From the NCBI RefSeq assembly GCF_002261355.1, contig NZ_NEVU01000003.1, positions 310,001 through 374,000 on the forward strand: a stretch of 64,000 nt of DNA. The letters are read 5' to 3'. Position 1 is the first letter of the stretch. Every line of letters begins with the position of its first letter. The translations under genes and the position numbers were made by a program. Source of the stretch: Bordetella genomosp. 12 (GTDB taxonomy: Bacteria; Pseudomonadota; Gammaproteobacteria; Burkholderiales; Burkholderiaceae_B). The notes under the pieces are model-generated. The model saw only the letters and a program-made list of their open reading frames with translations, was not told where the DNA came from and did not search any database. Shown piece after piece: positions 24,148-32,948 of this stretch.

Positions 24148-25596
24148 CTACCAATTGGCCGAGATGTATTTGGCCTCCATGAATTCGAGCATTCCGTGAT
24201 GAGCCCCTTCACGACCCAAGCCGCTTTGCTTGACACCGCCAAACGGGGCGGCGGGATCCGACACCAGACCCCGGTTGAGGGCGACCATGCCGCTTTCGAT
24301 CTTCTCGCTGACTCGCAGCCCGCGGGCGAGGTCTTTTGTAAAGACATAGGCGACCAGGCCGTATTCCGTGGCGTTGGCCAGTTCCAGCACCTCGGCTTCC
24401 GTCTCAAAGCCGACGATGGGCGCGACCGGGCCGAAGATCTCTTCATTCAAGAGATCCGCATCCTTGGGCACATCAGCCAGCACGGTCGGCGCATAGAAGT
24501 GGCCCTTGCGATCCAGCCGCTTGCCTCCCGTCAGCACCCGCGCCCCCTTCTGGCGCGCATCATCCACCAACTGCGCGACCTTGGCCGCCGAAGCCGCATT
24601 AACCAACGGCCCGCACTGTGTCTGGGCCGACTCCCCGTCACCCACGGTCAGGGCGCCCATGCGCTGAGCCAGCCGTTGGCTGAACTCGGACAGCACGTTC
24701 TGATGCACATAGAAGCGGTTGGCTGCCGTGCAAGCTTCCCCGCCATTGCGCATCTTCGCCACCATGGCGCCTTCGATGGCCAGGTCGAGATCGGCATCCT
24801 CGAAGACGATGAAGGGTGCGTTACCGCCCAGTTCCATCGAGCAATTGATGACCTGATCTGCCGCCTTGCGCAACAGCACCCGGCCAACCTCGGTCGATCC
24901 GGTGAACGACACCTTGCGCACGCGCGGGTCGTCGAGCACGGCATTGGCGATCTTGCTGGCCGACGAGGACGTCAACACATTGACCACGCCGTCAGGCACG
25001 CCGGCCTCGATCAGCAACGCCGCCACGGCATACGCCGTCAACGGGGTCTCGGTGGCGGGTTTGAGAATGCACGTGCAACCGGCGGCCAAGGCAGGCGCGA
25101 TCTTTCGCGTGGCCATCGCGGCAGGGAAATTCCACGGCGTCACCAGGAAGGAAACGCCCACTGGCTGATACTGCACGACGATACGCGCGGCGCCGGACGG
25201 AGACATCCCTATGTCGCCATTGATTCGGACCGCCTCCTCGGCAAACCAGCGGAAGAACTCCGCCGCGTAGGCAACTTCGCCGCGCGCATCGGCCAGCGCC
25301 TTGCCGTTCTCCAGGGAGATGAGCCGCGCCAGCACTTCAGCGTCGCGCTGCATCAACTCAAAGCACTTGCGCAGAATTTCACTGCGCTGGCGCGCGGGCG
25401 TGGCCGCCCAGCCCGGCGCCGCAGCGGCGGCCGCATCCACCGCGGCAATGGCATCTTCCGGCGACGCGTCCGCGACCGAGGCTAGCAACTCCTCGTTGGA
25501 GGGGTTGTAGACGTCAATCCGTCGGCCGGACGAACCGCCCCGCCACTGGCCGCCGATCAGCAGGTCGGTGGGAAGGTTATTGATGGAAGTAGGCAT
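24148..25596 (-). CDS. NAD(P)-dependent aldehyde dehydrogenase (succinate-semialdehyde dehydrogenase type)
   Basis: A 482-residue ALDH. The Rossmann loop and active-site residues are present: TPWNFP with the catalytic Asn, Glu in MELGGNAPF (about residue 255), nucleophilic Cys in GGEACTAANR (about 289), and EIFGPVAPI. Length and sequence resemble GabD-like succinate-semialdehyde dehydrogenases, with other C4-C5 semialdehydes possible. ATG at 25596 is used; a GTG three bases earlier is an alternative. It lies 36 bp after an Fe-ADH gene, so an alcohol-to-aldehyde-to-acid sequence is likely. Confidence 0.9.
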   Translation of the reverse strand: MPTSINNLPTDLLIGGQWRGGSSGRRIDVYNPSNEELLASVADASPEDAIAAVDAAAAAAPGWAATPARQRSEILRKCFELMQRDAEVLARLISLENGKALADARGEVAYAAEFFRWFAEEAVRINGDIGMSPSGAARIVVQYQPVGVSFLVTPWNFPAAMATRKIAPALAAGCTCILKPATETPLTAYAVAALLIEAGVPDGVVNVLTSSSASKIANAVLDDPRVRKVSFTGSTEVGRVLLRKAADQVINCSMELGGNAPFIVFEDADLDLAIEGAMVAKMRNGGEACTAANRFYVHQNVLSEFSQRLAQRMGALTVGDGESAQTQCGPLVNAASAAKVAQLVDDARQKGARVLTGGKRLDRKGHFYAPTVLADVPKDADLLNEEIFGPVAPIVGFETEAEVLELANATEYGLVAYVFTKDLARGLRVSEKIESGMVALNRGLVSDPAAPFGGVKQSGLGREGAHHGMLEFMEAKYISANW

Positions 25597-25632
25597 CACT
25601 AAAGTCTCTCTGATTAAGCGTTGTCGTTGGCG

Positions 25633-26835
25633 TTAGTTACGGCCATGGAAAGCGGCGTCGACGATCTCGCGCACGTCGCTGACCTGCAGAGGCCGGGGGT
25701 TGTTATTGATCAGGCGCGCGGAGAGCATCGACTGCTCGGCAACCCAATCGAGTTTGTCGGCGGCCAGTCCCAGCGCCTGAAGCGTCGCGGGAATCCCGAC
25801 ACTGCGGCAGAGTTCACGGGTGCGATCGATCGCGGTCCGGGCCGATGCGTCTGCCTCGTTGACCCCCATCGCCATGGCGACCTCCTTCAGATCCTGCTCG
25901 CACGCCGGTGCGTTAAAGGCCATGACATAGGGCAACAGCGCGGCCACGCCCAAGCCATGCGCGGTATGCGTCAGCGCCCCTACCGGATACTGAATGGCAT
26001 GGGCCGCCGCGGTTCCGGCAACGCCAAAGGCCAGGCCGGCGGACACCGCGCCCGCCATCAGCATGGAGCGCGCCTGGAGGTCGCTGCCGTCGTCCACCGC
26101 ACGCCGCAGGTTTGCCGTGATGACACGGATCGCCGACAACGCATGATGGTCGCTAAAGAGGTTTTTGCCGACGAACACGCGTTTAAGAGCGAGGTCCGGC
26201 TCGAAAGGATGACGCACCGCGGTAAAGGCTTCGATCGCATGCGTGAGCGCGTCGGCGCCGGACAGTGCCGTCAGCCCCGGTGGGCAACTAAGCGTCAGCT
26301 CGGGATCGCAAATGGCGGTGTGCGGAATCAGATAGGGGCTGGAAATCCCGACCTTGAGATCACGAGACTGGTCGGCCAGCACGGCCACCGGCGTGACCTC
26401 CGAACCCGTCCCTGAAGTGGTGGCGATCGCAACCACCGGAATGATGGGACCGGGCACCTTGAATTCGCCGTAATACGCGTCAAGCGGCCCGCCATGGGTG
26501 AACACCAGACTCACCAGTTTGGCCAGGTCCATGCAACTGCCGCCGCCCAATCCAATGACAAGCTGCGGCTCGAAATCCTGGAACTGCGCCACACAGTCAT
26601 AGACGCCCTGGACCGGCAACTCCGGTTGGGTGCCGTCGAATACCCGGGCCTCTACCCCCTGCTGCTCGAGGCTGGCCAGAATCTGGTCCATTTCGGGCGT
26701 GGTGGCGAAGCGCTGATCGGTGCAGATCAACGCGCGGCGGCCGATGGCGGCCGCCACCTTGCCCACCACATGACGCTGGCCAGGCCCAAACAGAATCGAA
26801 TGCGGCGTGCGCATGACGCCAAAAGTCTCGAGCAT
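25633..26835 (-). CDS. Iron-containing alcohol dehydrogenase
   Basis: A 400-residue group III alcohol dehydrogenase. The dinucleotide-binding GGGSCMDLAK and the metal-binding GADALTHAIEA, AAAHAIQYPVG and THTAHG histidine cluster (Asp plus three His) are intact. It oxidises an alcohol or hydroxyacid to an aldehyde, or the reverse, in the cytoplasm. Paired with the aldehyde dehydrogenase downstream and an Ldh2-type dehydrogenase upstream, it could act on a gamma- or omega-hydroxyacid. 4-Hydroxybutyrate dehydrogenase is a plausible but unproven identity. Confidence 0.9.
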   Translation of the reverse strand: MLETFGVMRTPHSILFGPGQRHVVGKVAAAIGRRALICTDQRFATTPEMDQILASLEQQGVEARVFDGTQPELPVQGVYDCVAQFQDFEPQLVIGLGGGSCMDLAKLVSLVFTHGGPLDAYYGEFKVPGPIIPVVAIATTSGTGSEVTPVAVLADQSRDLKVGISSPYLIPHTAICDPELTLSCPPGLTALSGADALTHAIEAFTAVRHPFEPDLALKRVFVGKNLFSDHHALSAIRVITANLRRAVDDGSDLQARSMLMAGAVSAGLAFGVAGTAAAHAIQYPVGALTHTAHGLGVAALLPYVMAFNAPACEQDLKEVAMAMGVNEADASARTAIDRTRELCRSVGIPATLQALGLAADKLDWVAEQSMLSARLINNNPRPLQVSDVREIVDAAFHGRN

Positions 26836-26877
26836 CTTGTTTCCTATCGCGGTTAAATGAATGACGGTGCCCAGCGC

Positions 26878-27885
26878 TCAGGCGGCCAGGCGTTCCAGCG
26901 TGTTCCAGACATCGGTGGCCATGCTGATCCCGCGCTCGACGTTGGCGGCCCGCCGCCTGCGAGCGCCATCTCCAGGCACGACAACCGGCGCGTCCGCCTT
27001 GGCGGGCGTGCAGCGACGGATCTCATCCAGATAGGCCGCCACGGCAGCGCCCACCCCGCTCGCCGGTTCCATCACGATGAATACATCGCCCTTGTTGCAG
27101 ACCTGCGTGGAATCCAGCGTGCCTTGCACCTCGCGGCCCATGGCCGAAGCCGTCAGGCTGCCCACCAGCACCTCGAATGCCAGCCCCAACGCATAACCTT
27201 TGGCCTGACCAAACGGCGCGATAGCGCCCTGCTTCGCCGCCTGGGCGTCCACGGTCGGTTCGCCTTCGGCGTCCAGCGCCCAGCCGGGCTCCAGGGGCAG
27301 ATTGCGGTGGGCATAGTCATGTACTTTGCCCATGGAGATCAGGCCCGTAGCCATATCCATCACAAACGGTGCCGGCTCGGCCGGCACCCCGATGGCGATG
27401 GGATTGGTACCCAGCATCGCGCGGCGTCCGCCCCAGGGGTGGACCAAGGCTTCGCTGGTACTCAGGCCGATTAGCGCCTGACCTCTTCTGGCCACGTGTT
27501 CGGCATACAAGGCCAGCATGCCGATGTGGTTGTTGTTCCGAATGACGGCGGCCGCCACGCCAGTCTTGGCTGCGCGCTCTCCGATCTGCTCCAAGGCCCG
27601 AAACGCCACCACCGGTCCCAGGCCGCGCATGCCGTCAACCTCCAGCAACGCCTCCTTCTTCCAGTGGCTTTCGCCGCGCGTGACCGGGTCGATCACACCA
27701 TTGGCGATCCGTTCGACGATGCGCGGCAAACGCAGCAGCCCGTGCGAGGCTCGCCCGCGCAACTCGGCTTCGATGAGCAACTCGGTCTGAACGGCGGCGT
27801 TGCCAGGCGGTACTCCCGCCCGGTGGAGCACCGTCTGGGCCACATGGCTGGCTGTCTCCACGCCTATCGTTATCGTGCTTTTCAT
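26878..27885 (-). CDS. Ldh2-family (malate/L-lactate/ureidoglycolate type) dehydrogenase
   Basis: A 335-residue NAD(P)-dependent oxidoreductase with the distinctive LDH2/MDHG fold. Catalytic His residues appear in ELRGRASHGLLRLP and RNNNHIGMLALYAEH, and MLGTNPIAIGVP is the nucleotide-site signature. It oxidises a 2-hydroxyacid to a 2-oxoacid. It is first in the operon, 87 bp from the divergent GntR gene. Candidate substrates include L-malate, L-lactate, ureidoglycolate and sulfolactate. The dehydratase downstream suggests a sugar-acid route, but the order of steps cannot be fixed from sequence alone. Confidence 0.9.
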   Translation of the reverse strand: MKSTITIGVETASHVAQTVLHRAGVPPGNAAVQTELLIEAELRGRASHGLLRLPRIVERIANGVIDPVTRGESHWKKEALLEVDGMRGLGPVVAFRALEQIGERAAKTGVAAAVIRNNNHIGMLALYAEHVARRGQALIGLSTSEALVHPWGGRRAMLGTNPIAIGVPAEPAPFVMDMATGLISMGKVHDYAHRNLPLEPGWALDAEGEPTVDAQAAKQGAIAPFGQAKGYALGLAFEVLVGSLTASAMGREVQGTLDSTQVCNKGDVFIVMEPASGVGAAVAAYLDEIRRCTPAKADAPVVVPGDGARRRRAANVERGISMATDVWNTLERLAA

Positions 27886-27892
27886 AAACTAT

Positions 27893-27925
27893 AATATCCG
27901 ATACGAAATATGATTTGAAATATCC
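27893..27925. promoter_or_regulatory. AT-rich direct repeats, candidate GntR operator
   Basis: Two GAAATAT units (27905-27911 and 27917-27923) are 12 bp apart, and AATATCC occurs twice (27893-27899 and 27919-27925). The block lies in the 87-bp divergent gap between the Ldh2 operon and the GntR gene and overlaps both promoter positions. Confidence 0.4.
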
Positions 27926-27972
27926 TACATGGGCGTTATCATCAACGTCAAGAAAAGAAATTGGAGTTCGTG

Positions 27973-28692
27973 ATGGCCATCGAATTGAGCGCGCGACGCA
28001 TGCGTCCGGCACCCGACCAGGCGGCGTCACAGCAGGTAGCCCCCCGCCAATCATTGGGCGACGAGGTCTACGAGCTATTGCTGTCGCAGTTGATTTCCCT
28101 GAAGATTTCGCCAGGCAGCCGCATCGCGATTGACGCGCTGGCGCGGGAGTTGGGCGTTTCTCAGACCCCGATCCGGGCGGCCCTGATCCGCCTGGAAAAC
28201 GAAGGCATGGTGCTGAAAATCCATAACGTCGGCTTCAGCGCTGCCCCGATGCCCTCGCGCGAGCGCTTCGTGCAGATCTATGATTTGCGGCTGTTGCTCG
28301 AGCCCTACACGGCGGGCAAGGCGGCGGAGAACCTGAGCGACGATTCCCGCGCCCAGTTACTCGAAGCCGCCGGGCTCATGAACGAACCGGCCAGCAAGGA
28401 CGTCAAGCTCGCCTACAGCAAGTTCGCGCTGCAGGATGCCCAGTTCCACGAGCTGATCGCCAGGCAAAGCGGCAACGAGCTGGTAAAAGAAGCGCTCTCG
28501 CGCGCCTATGCGCACGCGCAACTGTTCCGGCTGCGCTTTCACTCCCGCGTCACGGAAGAGGCGATCACCGAGCACGCCAATATCGTCACAGCCATCCTGG
28601 CCGGCGATGCGAAGGCTGCGAGCGCGGCGATGGAGCACCACATCGAGCAATCGCGTGGCCGCATGCAGCCCTTTTTTGACGATATGGAATAG
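27973..28692 (+). CDS. GntR-family regulator with FCD effector domain
   Basis: A 239-residue regulator. The winged HTH occupies residues ~25-90 (ARELGVSQTPIRAALIRLENEGMV) and the all-helical FCD sensing domain ~100-225, with the metal/ligand motif positions DAQFHELIA and TEEAITEHANIV. The ATG at 27973 has GGAG upstream. It is divergent from the six-gene catabolic operon and likely represses it until the sugar acid or hydroxyacid binds. The direct repeats in between are its probable site. Confidence 0.92.
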   Translation: MAIELSARRMRPAPDQAASQQVAPRQSLGDEVYELLLSQLISLKISPGSRIAIDALARELGVSQTPIRAALIRLENEGMVLKIHNVGFSAAPMPSRERFVQIYDLRLLLEPYTAGKAAENLSDDSRAQLLEAAGLMNEPASKDVKLAYSKFALQDAQFHELIARQSGNELVKEALSRAYAHAQLFRLRFHSRVTEEAITEHANIVTAILAGDAKAASAAMEHHIEQSRGRMQPFFDDME

Positions 28693-28775
28693 CCAACACC
28701 CTCTGTGCCCTGCCCTGGATCGGCCGGGAGAACCTGGCGGCGGTCCTCCCCGGGCAAGCGGCCAACCATTAGCCG

Positions 28776-28809
28776 CAAAAACGACACGCGCGCCTGCCGG
28801 CGCGCGTGT
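28776..28809 (-). terminator. Intrinsic terminator of the Bug receptor gene
   Basis: A perfect 11-bp stem (ACACGCGCGCC at 28784-28794, GGCGCGCGTGT at 28799-28809, 4-base loop) is followed on the minus strand by TTTTT (28777-28781). It lies 22 bp after the stop of the Bug gene at 28831 and would also separate it from the convergent GntR gene. Confidence 0.8.
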
Positions 28810-28830
28810 GACATCGGCCCGTACCCTGCG

Positions 28831-29823
28831 TCAGGGATTGTCGGTAATCCCCGCGTCCTGAATGATCTTGCTCCAGCGCTGCTCTTCATCGCGCACATAC
28901 TCACCCAGCGCCTCGGGGGTACCCACGCTGGCGACCAGGCCTTCGAGCTCCAGGGCCGCCTGAAAATCCGGTTTACCCGATACATTCTTGATGGCGGCGT
29001 TCAGGCGCTCGACGACTGCTTGCGGTGTGCCCTTGGGGACGAAGACGCCGTACCAACTGTCCACGAAGTATCCGGGCTCACCGGATTCCGCCACGGTCGG
29101 CACGCCGGGATAGGCCGGCGAACGATCCTTGGTGGTCACGGCCAGGGCGCGCAGCTGCCCGCTTTTCACCTGACCGCTGACGCTGGCGGACGTGGAGAAA
29201 ATCATATCGATCTGACCGCCCATCAGATCATTGATGCCGGGGCCGGCGCCCTTGTAGGGCACATGCAGGATATCCACGCTGCCCAGGCTTTTGAACAGTT
29301 CGCCAGCCAGGTGGGCCGAGGTGCCGTTTCCGTAGGATCCGAAAGTCAGCTTGCCCGGATGCGCGCGTGCATATGTCAGGATGTCCTGCACGCTTTTGAA
29401 CGGGGCCTTGGGCGACACCACCAGCACATTGGGTGACTTCCCGATCAGCGCCACGGGCGCAAAATCCTTGTCCGTGTCGTAGGGCAGCTTTTTGTGGATG
29501 GCCGGATTCACGGCATGTGCAAACGTGGACATCAGCAGGCTATAGCCATCGGCGGGACTCTTGGCGACATTCTCGGTACCGATGATGGTGCTGCCGCCCG
29601 GGCGATTCTCCACGATCACCGTCTGACCGAGCTCCTCGCTCAACCCTTTGGCCAACTGGCGCGCGATGATGTCGGTGCCTCCTCCAGGGGTGAAAGGCAC
29701 GACGATGCGCACGGGGCGCTCCGGGAAGTCGGCCCGAGCCTGGGGCGCGCCCAGCAGCCCGAGGATCAATAGCGCCGAGCCGAGCGTTGTGACACGGCGC
29801 CGCGCAATCTGTCTGGCATTCAT
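28831..29823 (-). CDS. Bug/TctC-family periplasmic tricarboxylate-type receptor
   Basis: A 330-residue periplasmic binding protein. Signal peptide residues 1-32 (SALLILGLLGAPQARA before DFPERP). Hallmarks of the Bug family are visible: PVRIVVPFTPGGGTDIIAR, VENRPGGSTIIGTE, DGYSLLM and HVPYKGAGPGINDLMGG. No TctA/TctB membrane partner lies nearby, as is usual for Bug receptors. It follows the acyl-CoA synthetase after 97 bp, so it may bind the acid activated by that enzyme. The leader GGAGACAA ends two bases before the ATG. Confidence 0.93.
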   Translation of the reverse strand: MNARQIARRRVTTLGSALLILGLLGAPQARADFPERPVRIVVPFTPGGGTDIIARQLAKGLSEELGQTVIVENRPGGSTIIGTENVAKSPADGYSLLMSTFAHAVNPAIHKKLPYDTDKDFAPVALIGKSPNVLVVSPKAPFKSVQDILTYARAHPGKLTFGSYGNGTSAHLAGELFKSLGSVDILHVPYKGAGPGINDLMGGQIDMIFSTSASVSGQVKSGQLRALAVTTKDRSPAYPGVPTVAESGEPGYFVDSWYGVFVPKGTPQAVVERLNAAIKNVSGKPDFQAALELEGLVASVGTPEALGEYVRDEEQRWSKIIQDAGITDNP

Positions 29824-29920
29824 GATTGTCTCCTGATGTTGTCCGCGCCCGTCTGCTTGAAGCGCGTGAGAAAAAACCGCAGCGCCCTCCCGGACGCTCG
29901 CTCCCGGCCCAACGGGCCGT

Positions 29921-32023
29921 CTAGGGGGTGGCATCCCGCAAAATGACGATTCCGTCAGCCGCGCACACGCCCAGACCCGAAGGCCTGACGAATAAGGGGT
30001 TGATCTCTGCCTCCACCAACTGCTGACCCAGCGCCTGCGCCATGCGCGAGAAGCGGATCACGGCATCGATCAAGGCGGGCACGTCGGCGCGAGGCCGGCC
30101 CCGGTAACCGTCGAGCAGGGGCCAGGTCTTGAGCCGCCGTAAAGCCGCCGTGACCTCGGCGGCGGAAATCGCCGAACCGTCTTGCGGCAATAGCACCAGC
30201 GTCGTATCCCGGATCAGTTCGGCAACCACGCCGCCCATGCCGATCAGCAGCGCGTTACCCAAGGGGTCCTGATGCACCCCCACGATCACCTCGGCAGCGC
30301 CAGACACCATTTCCTGCACCAGAAACGCTTCGGGACGTTGCCCGGTGTGTCCATGAACCTCATCCTGCATCTGGCGCAGGCGCGGGCCGATACGCTGCGC
30401 ATCCAGTCCCACCGCCACGCCACCCACTTCACTTTTGTGAAGAATGTCGGCGCTCAATACCTTCAAGACCACGTTCGGCCCCAGGCTGAGCGCCGCCTCG
30501 ACGGCCTGGGCCTCGGTGTGCACGATGATCTCCCTCACGCCGGGAATACCAAAGCGCGCAAACAGGGCTTTGGCCTGCGCCTCGTCCAGCGCGCCCTTGA
30601 GCTCGCAGCGCACGGGCGGCACGATCGATCCGGAACGAGGCGCTGACGCAAGGCCGGCCGACGATCGGACGCGCCACATCGCGGACAACGCGGCACTCAC
30701 ACTCTCCGGCGCCTGAAACGCCGGGATGCCATATCCACTCAACACCTGCGCCGCGGCGGGCGCATGGGGGCTGATATAGGCCAAGACGGGCTTGTCACTC
30801 GAGGCGAGCGATTCCCTGAGCGCGCCCGCCATCAGCTCGGGCTGCGCGACGGCCGATGAGCCCACGATGACGACCAGAGCGTCGTAATCCTCGCTGTCGA
30901 GCACGATACGGATCGCGCTACGCAGCAGCTCCGGCTGCAAGCCTGCCAGCGTCACATCGATGGGGTTGCGGTCCAGCGCCGCCTGATCGCCCGTTTGCAG
31001 CGCGCGCAATGCCGCCCCGGTGTCCGGCCCCGGAGCAGGAAGCTCGAAGCCGTCGACGCCCAGGCAATCGGCAACCAGCGTGCCCGCGCCGCCGGTCGAG
31101 GTCAGGATCGCCACCCTGCGGCCCTTGAGTTCGCGCTCGCTGACCAGCGCGGCCGGAATATCCAGCAGGTCCGCAAACTGCCGGGCGCGCACAATGCCCA
31201 CCTCGTCGAACAGGGCGTCATACATGGCATCGGTACCCGCCAGCGCCCCCGTGTGCGAGGCTGCCGCGCGCGCGCCGGATGCCGACCTGCCTATCTTGAA
31301 CGCGACGATGGGCTTGCCGGCCTGCATCGCCTTGCGCGCGGCTGCCAGGAACGCCTTGGGGTTGCGTATCGTCTCGATGTAGAGCGCGATGACCCGGGTC
31401 GCGGGATCGTCGGCCAGTTCATCGACAAAATCGGCCAGGTCGAGATCCACTTCGTTGCTCGTGGAGATCAGCTTGGAGAACCCGATGTGCCGCGCCGAAG
31501 CGCGCGACAGCAAGGCGCCCAGTATCCCCCCGCTTTGCGAGACCAGCCCGATGGCGCCGCCATGTAAGGCATCCATCTCCAGGACTCCGCTGGCCGACAG
31601 GATGATGCGGTCGGTCAGATTGACCAGGCCAATGGTGTTCGGGCCGAGGATGCGCATCGACCCGGCGGCTTGCCGCAACTGGCGCTGGCGCTCGATACCG
31701 GCCTGCCCCGTCTCCGAGTAGCCACTGCCGAGCACGATCGCCGCGCCCGTACCGATGCTGGCCAGCTCACGGATGGCGCGTTCGGTGCGCTCGGTGCCCA
31801 ACAGTACGATGGCCACGTCTGGCGCTTCGGGCAAGGCGTTGACATCCGGATAGCAGCGCAGGCCGGCGATCTGCGCGGCTTTCGGATTGACCGGATAGAT
31901 ACGCCCCTGAAAACCATGTTTGAGCAGATAGGCAATCGGCCTGCCTGAGGTTTTGGCCGGGTCCGCCGAGGCGCCCACGACGGCCACACTTTGTGGCCGC
32001 AACAACTTTTCCAGCGCACTCAT
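29921..32023 (-). CDS. Acyl-CoA synthetase, NDP(ADP)-forming (acetate--CoA ligase family)
   Basis: A 700-residue single-chain ADP-forming acyl-CoA synthetase. The CoA-binding domain (residues ~1-130, SVAVVGASADPAKTSGRP) and succinyl-CoA-ligase-like domains (~145-450) include the phosphohistidine segment ASHTGALAGTD. A C-terminal ATP-grasp domain (~480-700) follows. It activates a carboxylic acid to its CoA ester with ATP in the cytoplasm. The ATG overlaps the stop of the enoyl-CoA hydratase gene (ATGA), so the two are coupled. A Bug receptor follows. The acid is unknown. Confidence 0.9.
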   Translation of the reverse strand: MSALEKLLRPQSVAVVGASADPAKTSGRPIAYLLKHGFQGRIYPVNPKAAQIAGLRCYPDVNALPEAPDVAIVLLGTERTERAIRELASIGTGAAIVLGSGYSETGQAGIERQRQLRQAAGSMRILGPNTIGLVNLTDRIILSASGVLEMDALHGGAIGLVSQSGGILGALLSRASARHIGFSKLISTSNEVDLDLADFVDELADDPATRVIALYIETIRNPKAFLAAARKAMQAGKPIVAFKIGRSASGARAAASHTGALAGTDAMYDALFDEVGIVRARQFADLLDIPAALVSERELKGRRVAILTSTGGAGTLVADCLGVDGFELPAPGPDTGAALRALQTGDQAALDRNPIDVTLAGLQPELLRSAIRIVLDSEDYDALVVIVGSSAVAQPELMAGALRESLASSDKPVLAYISPHAPAAAQVLSGYGIPAFQAPESVSAALSAMWRVRSSAGLASAPRSGSIVPPVRCELKGALDEAQAKALFARFGIPGVREIIVHTEAQAVEAALSLGPNVVLKVLSADILHKSEVGGVAVGLDAQRIGPRLRQMQDEVHGHTGQRPEAFLVQEMVSGAAEVIVGVHQDPLGNALLIGMGGVVAELIRDTTLVLLPQDGSAISAAEVTAALRRLKTWPLLDGYRGRPRADVPALIDAVIRFSRMAQALGQQLVEAEINPLFVRPSGLGVCAADGIVILRDATP

Positions 32024-32826
32024 TTGCCCTCCCCTTTCGCCGCGGCCATCGCGGCCAGAAAGGCCGACACCGAAGCACGGTGTTCCGAACTGGTGTAGCA
32101 GATACCCTGCGCCTGGCTGCCCATGGCGAACACCTGGTCCGCCGTCAGCTCCGAGCTTTGATCCAGGATCGATTTGCTCAATGCGAGCGCGGTCGACGAT
32201 CCCTGTGCAAGCTCGGCCGCCCATTCCTGCGCCGTGCTCAGCTCGTCTCCGGCCGGCGCGAGGCGGTCCGCGATCCCGAGCGCCAGCGCTTCCTGCGCCC
32301 CCACCCTGCGGCCTGAGTAAATCAGCTCCTTGGCGCGCGGCAACCCGATGCGGCGCGGCAGAAAATACATGCCGCCGCCGTCCGGAATGAGCCCGCGCGC
32401 GATGTAGCTCCAGGTGAAAGAGGCCATCTCGGAGGCGACGACGAAGTCGCAGCTCAAGGCGGTGTCGGCCCCCAAGCCCGCCGCCGCGCCGTTGACCGCC
32501 GCGATGGTCGGCTTGGGCATGCGGAACAAGAGGTTGATGGTGTGATGCACGCGCTGCTGTCGCGCCCAGCCATTGAAGGCCACCTCACCGGCCGGCGCCT
32601 CCATGCGGCGCTGCATGCCGGCGATGTCGCCGCCCGCGCAAAAGCCTTTTCCCGTGCCGGTCAAGACCAAGGCCTTGATGGCGCGGTCCTGGGCGACCGA
32701 CTCCAGTGCATGAATGAGCTCGGTGCGCATCGGGTCGCTGATCGCATTGCGCTTTTCCGGCCGGTTCAAGGTCAGCGTCGCCACGCCGCGATCCTGTTGA
32801 AGTTTGATGAACTCGTAATCCGCCAT
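32020..32826 (-). CDS. Enoyl-CoA hydratase/isomerase family protein
   Basis: A 268-residue crotonase-fold protein. The CoA-binding and oxyanion loops GFCAGGDIAGM and NGAAAGLGADTALSCDFVVAS are well conserved. At the usual catalytic-Glu position the sequence reads SYIARGLIPDGGGMYFLPRRIG, with Asp in place of a canonical second Glu; this is typical for crotonases with isomerase or other chemistry. It is divergent from an IclR regulator and coupled to the acyl-CoA synthetase. It likely handles an unsaturated acyl-CoA from that synthetase. Confidence 0.88.
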   Translation of the reverse strand: MADYEFIKLQQDRGVATLTLNRPEKRNAISDPMRTELIHALESVAQDRAIKALVLTGTGKGFCAGGDIAGMQRRMEAPAGEVAFNGWARQQRVHHTINLLFRMPKPTIAAVNGAAAGLGADTALSCDFVVASEMASFTWSYIARGLIPDGGGMYFLPRRIGLPRAKELIYSGRRVGAQEALALGIADRLAPAGDELSTAQEWAAELAQGSSTALALSKSILDQSSELTADQVFAMGSQAQGICYTSSEHRASVSAFLAAMAAAKGEGK

Positions 32827-32929
32827 GTCTCTCGTTCCGTCATCTCTGAAAGCCAGCTATTGCTCTTGCAGGTTTCTGCTGGCGACGACGACACCTTAGG
32901 CGCTACAGTGGCGGGACACACTCCCCTAT

Positions 32930-32944
32930 TTCCACAGAATGGAA
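32930..32944. promoter_or_regulatory. Inverted repeat upstream of iclR-type gene
   Basis: TTCCA-N5-TGGAA lies immediately before the IclR start, in the 122-bp divergent gap to the enoyl-CoA hydratase. The pentamers match those of IclR-type operators, in opposite arm order. It is a candidate autoregulatory site. Confidence 0.4.
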
Positions 32945-32948
32945 TTGC

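Noticed and set aside
28831-29823. A complete tripartite tricarboxylate transporter
   Set aside because: Only the receptor is present; no large TctA-like or small TctB-like membrane protein is encoded near any of the six receptors.
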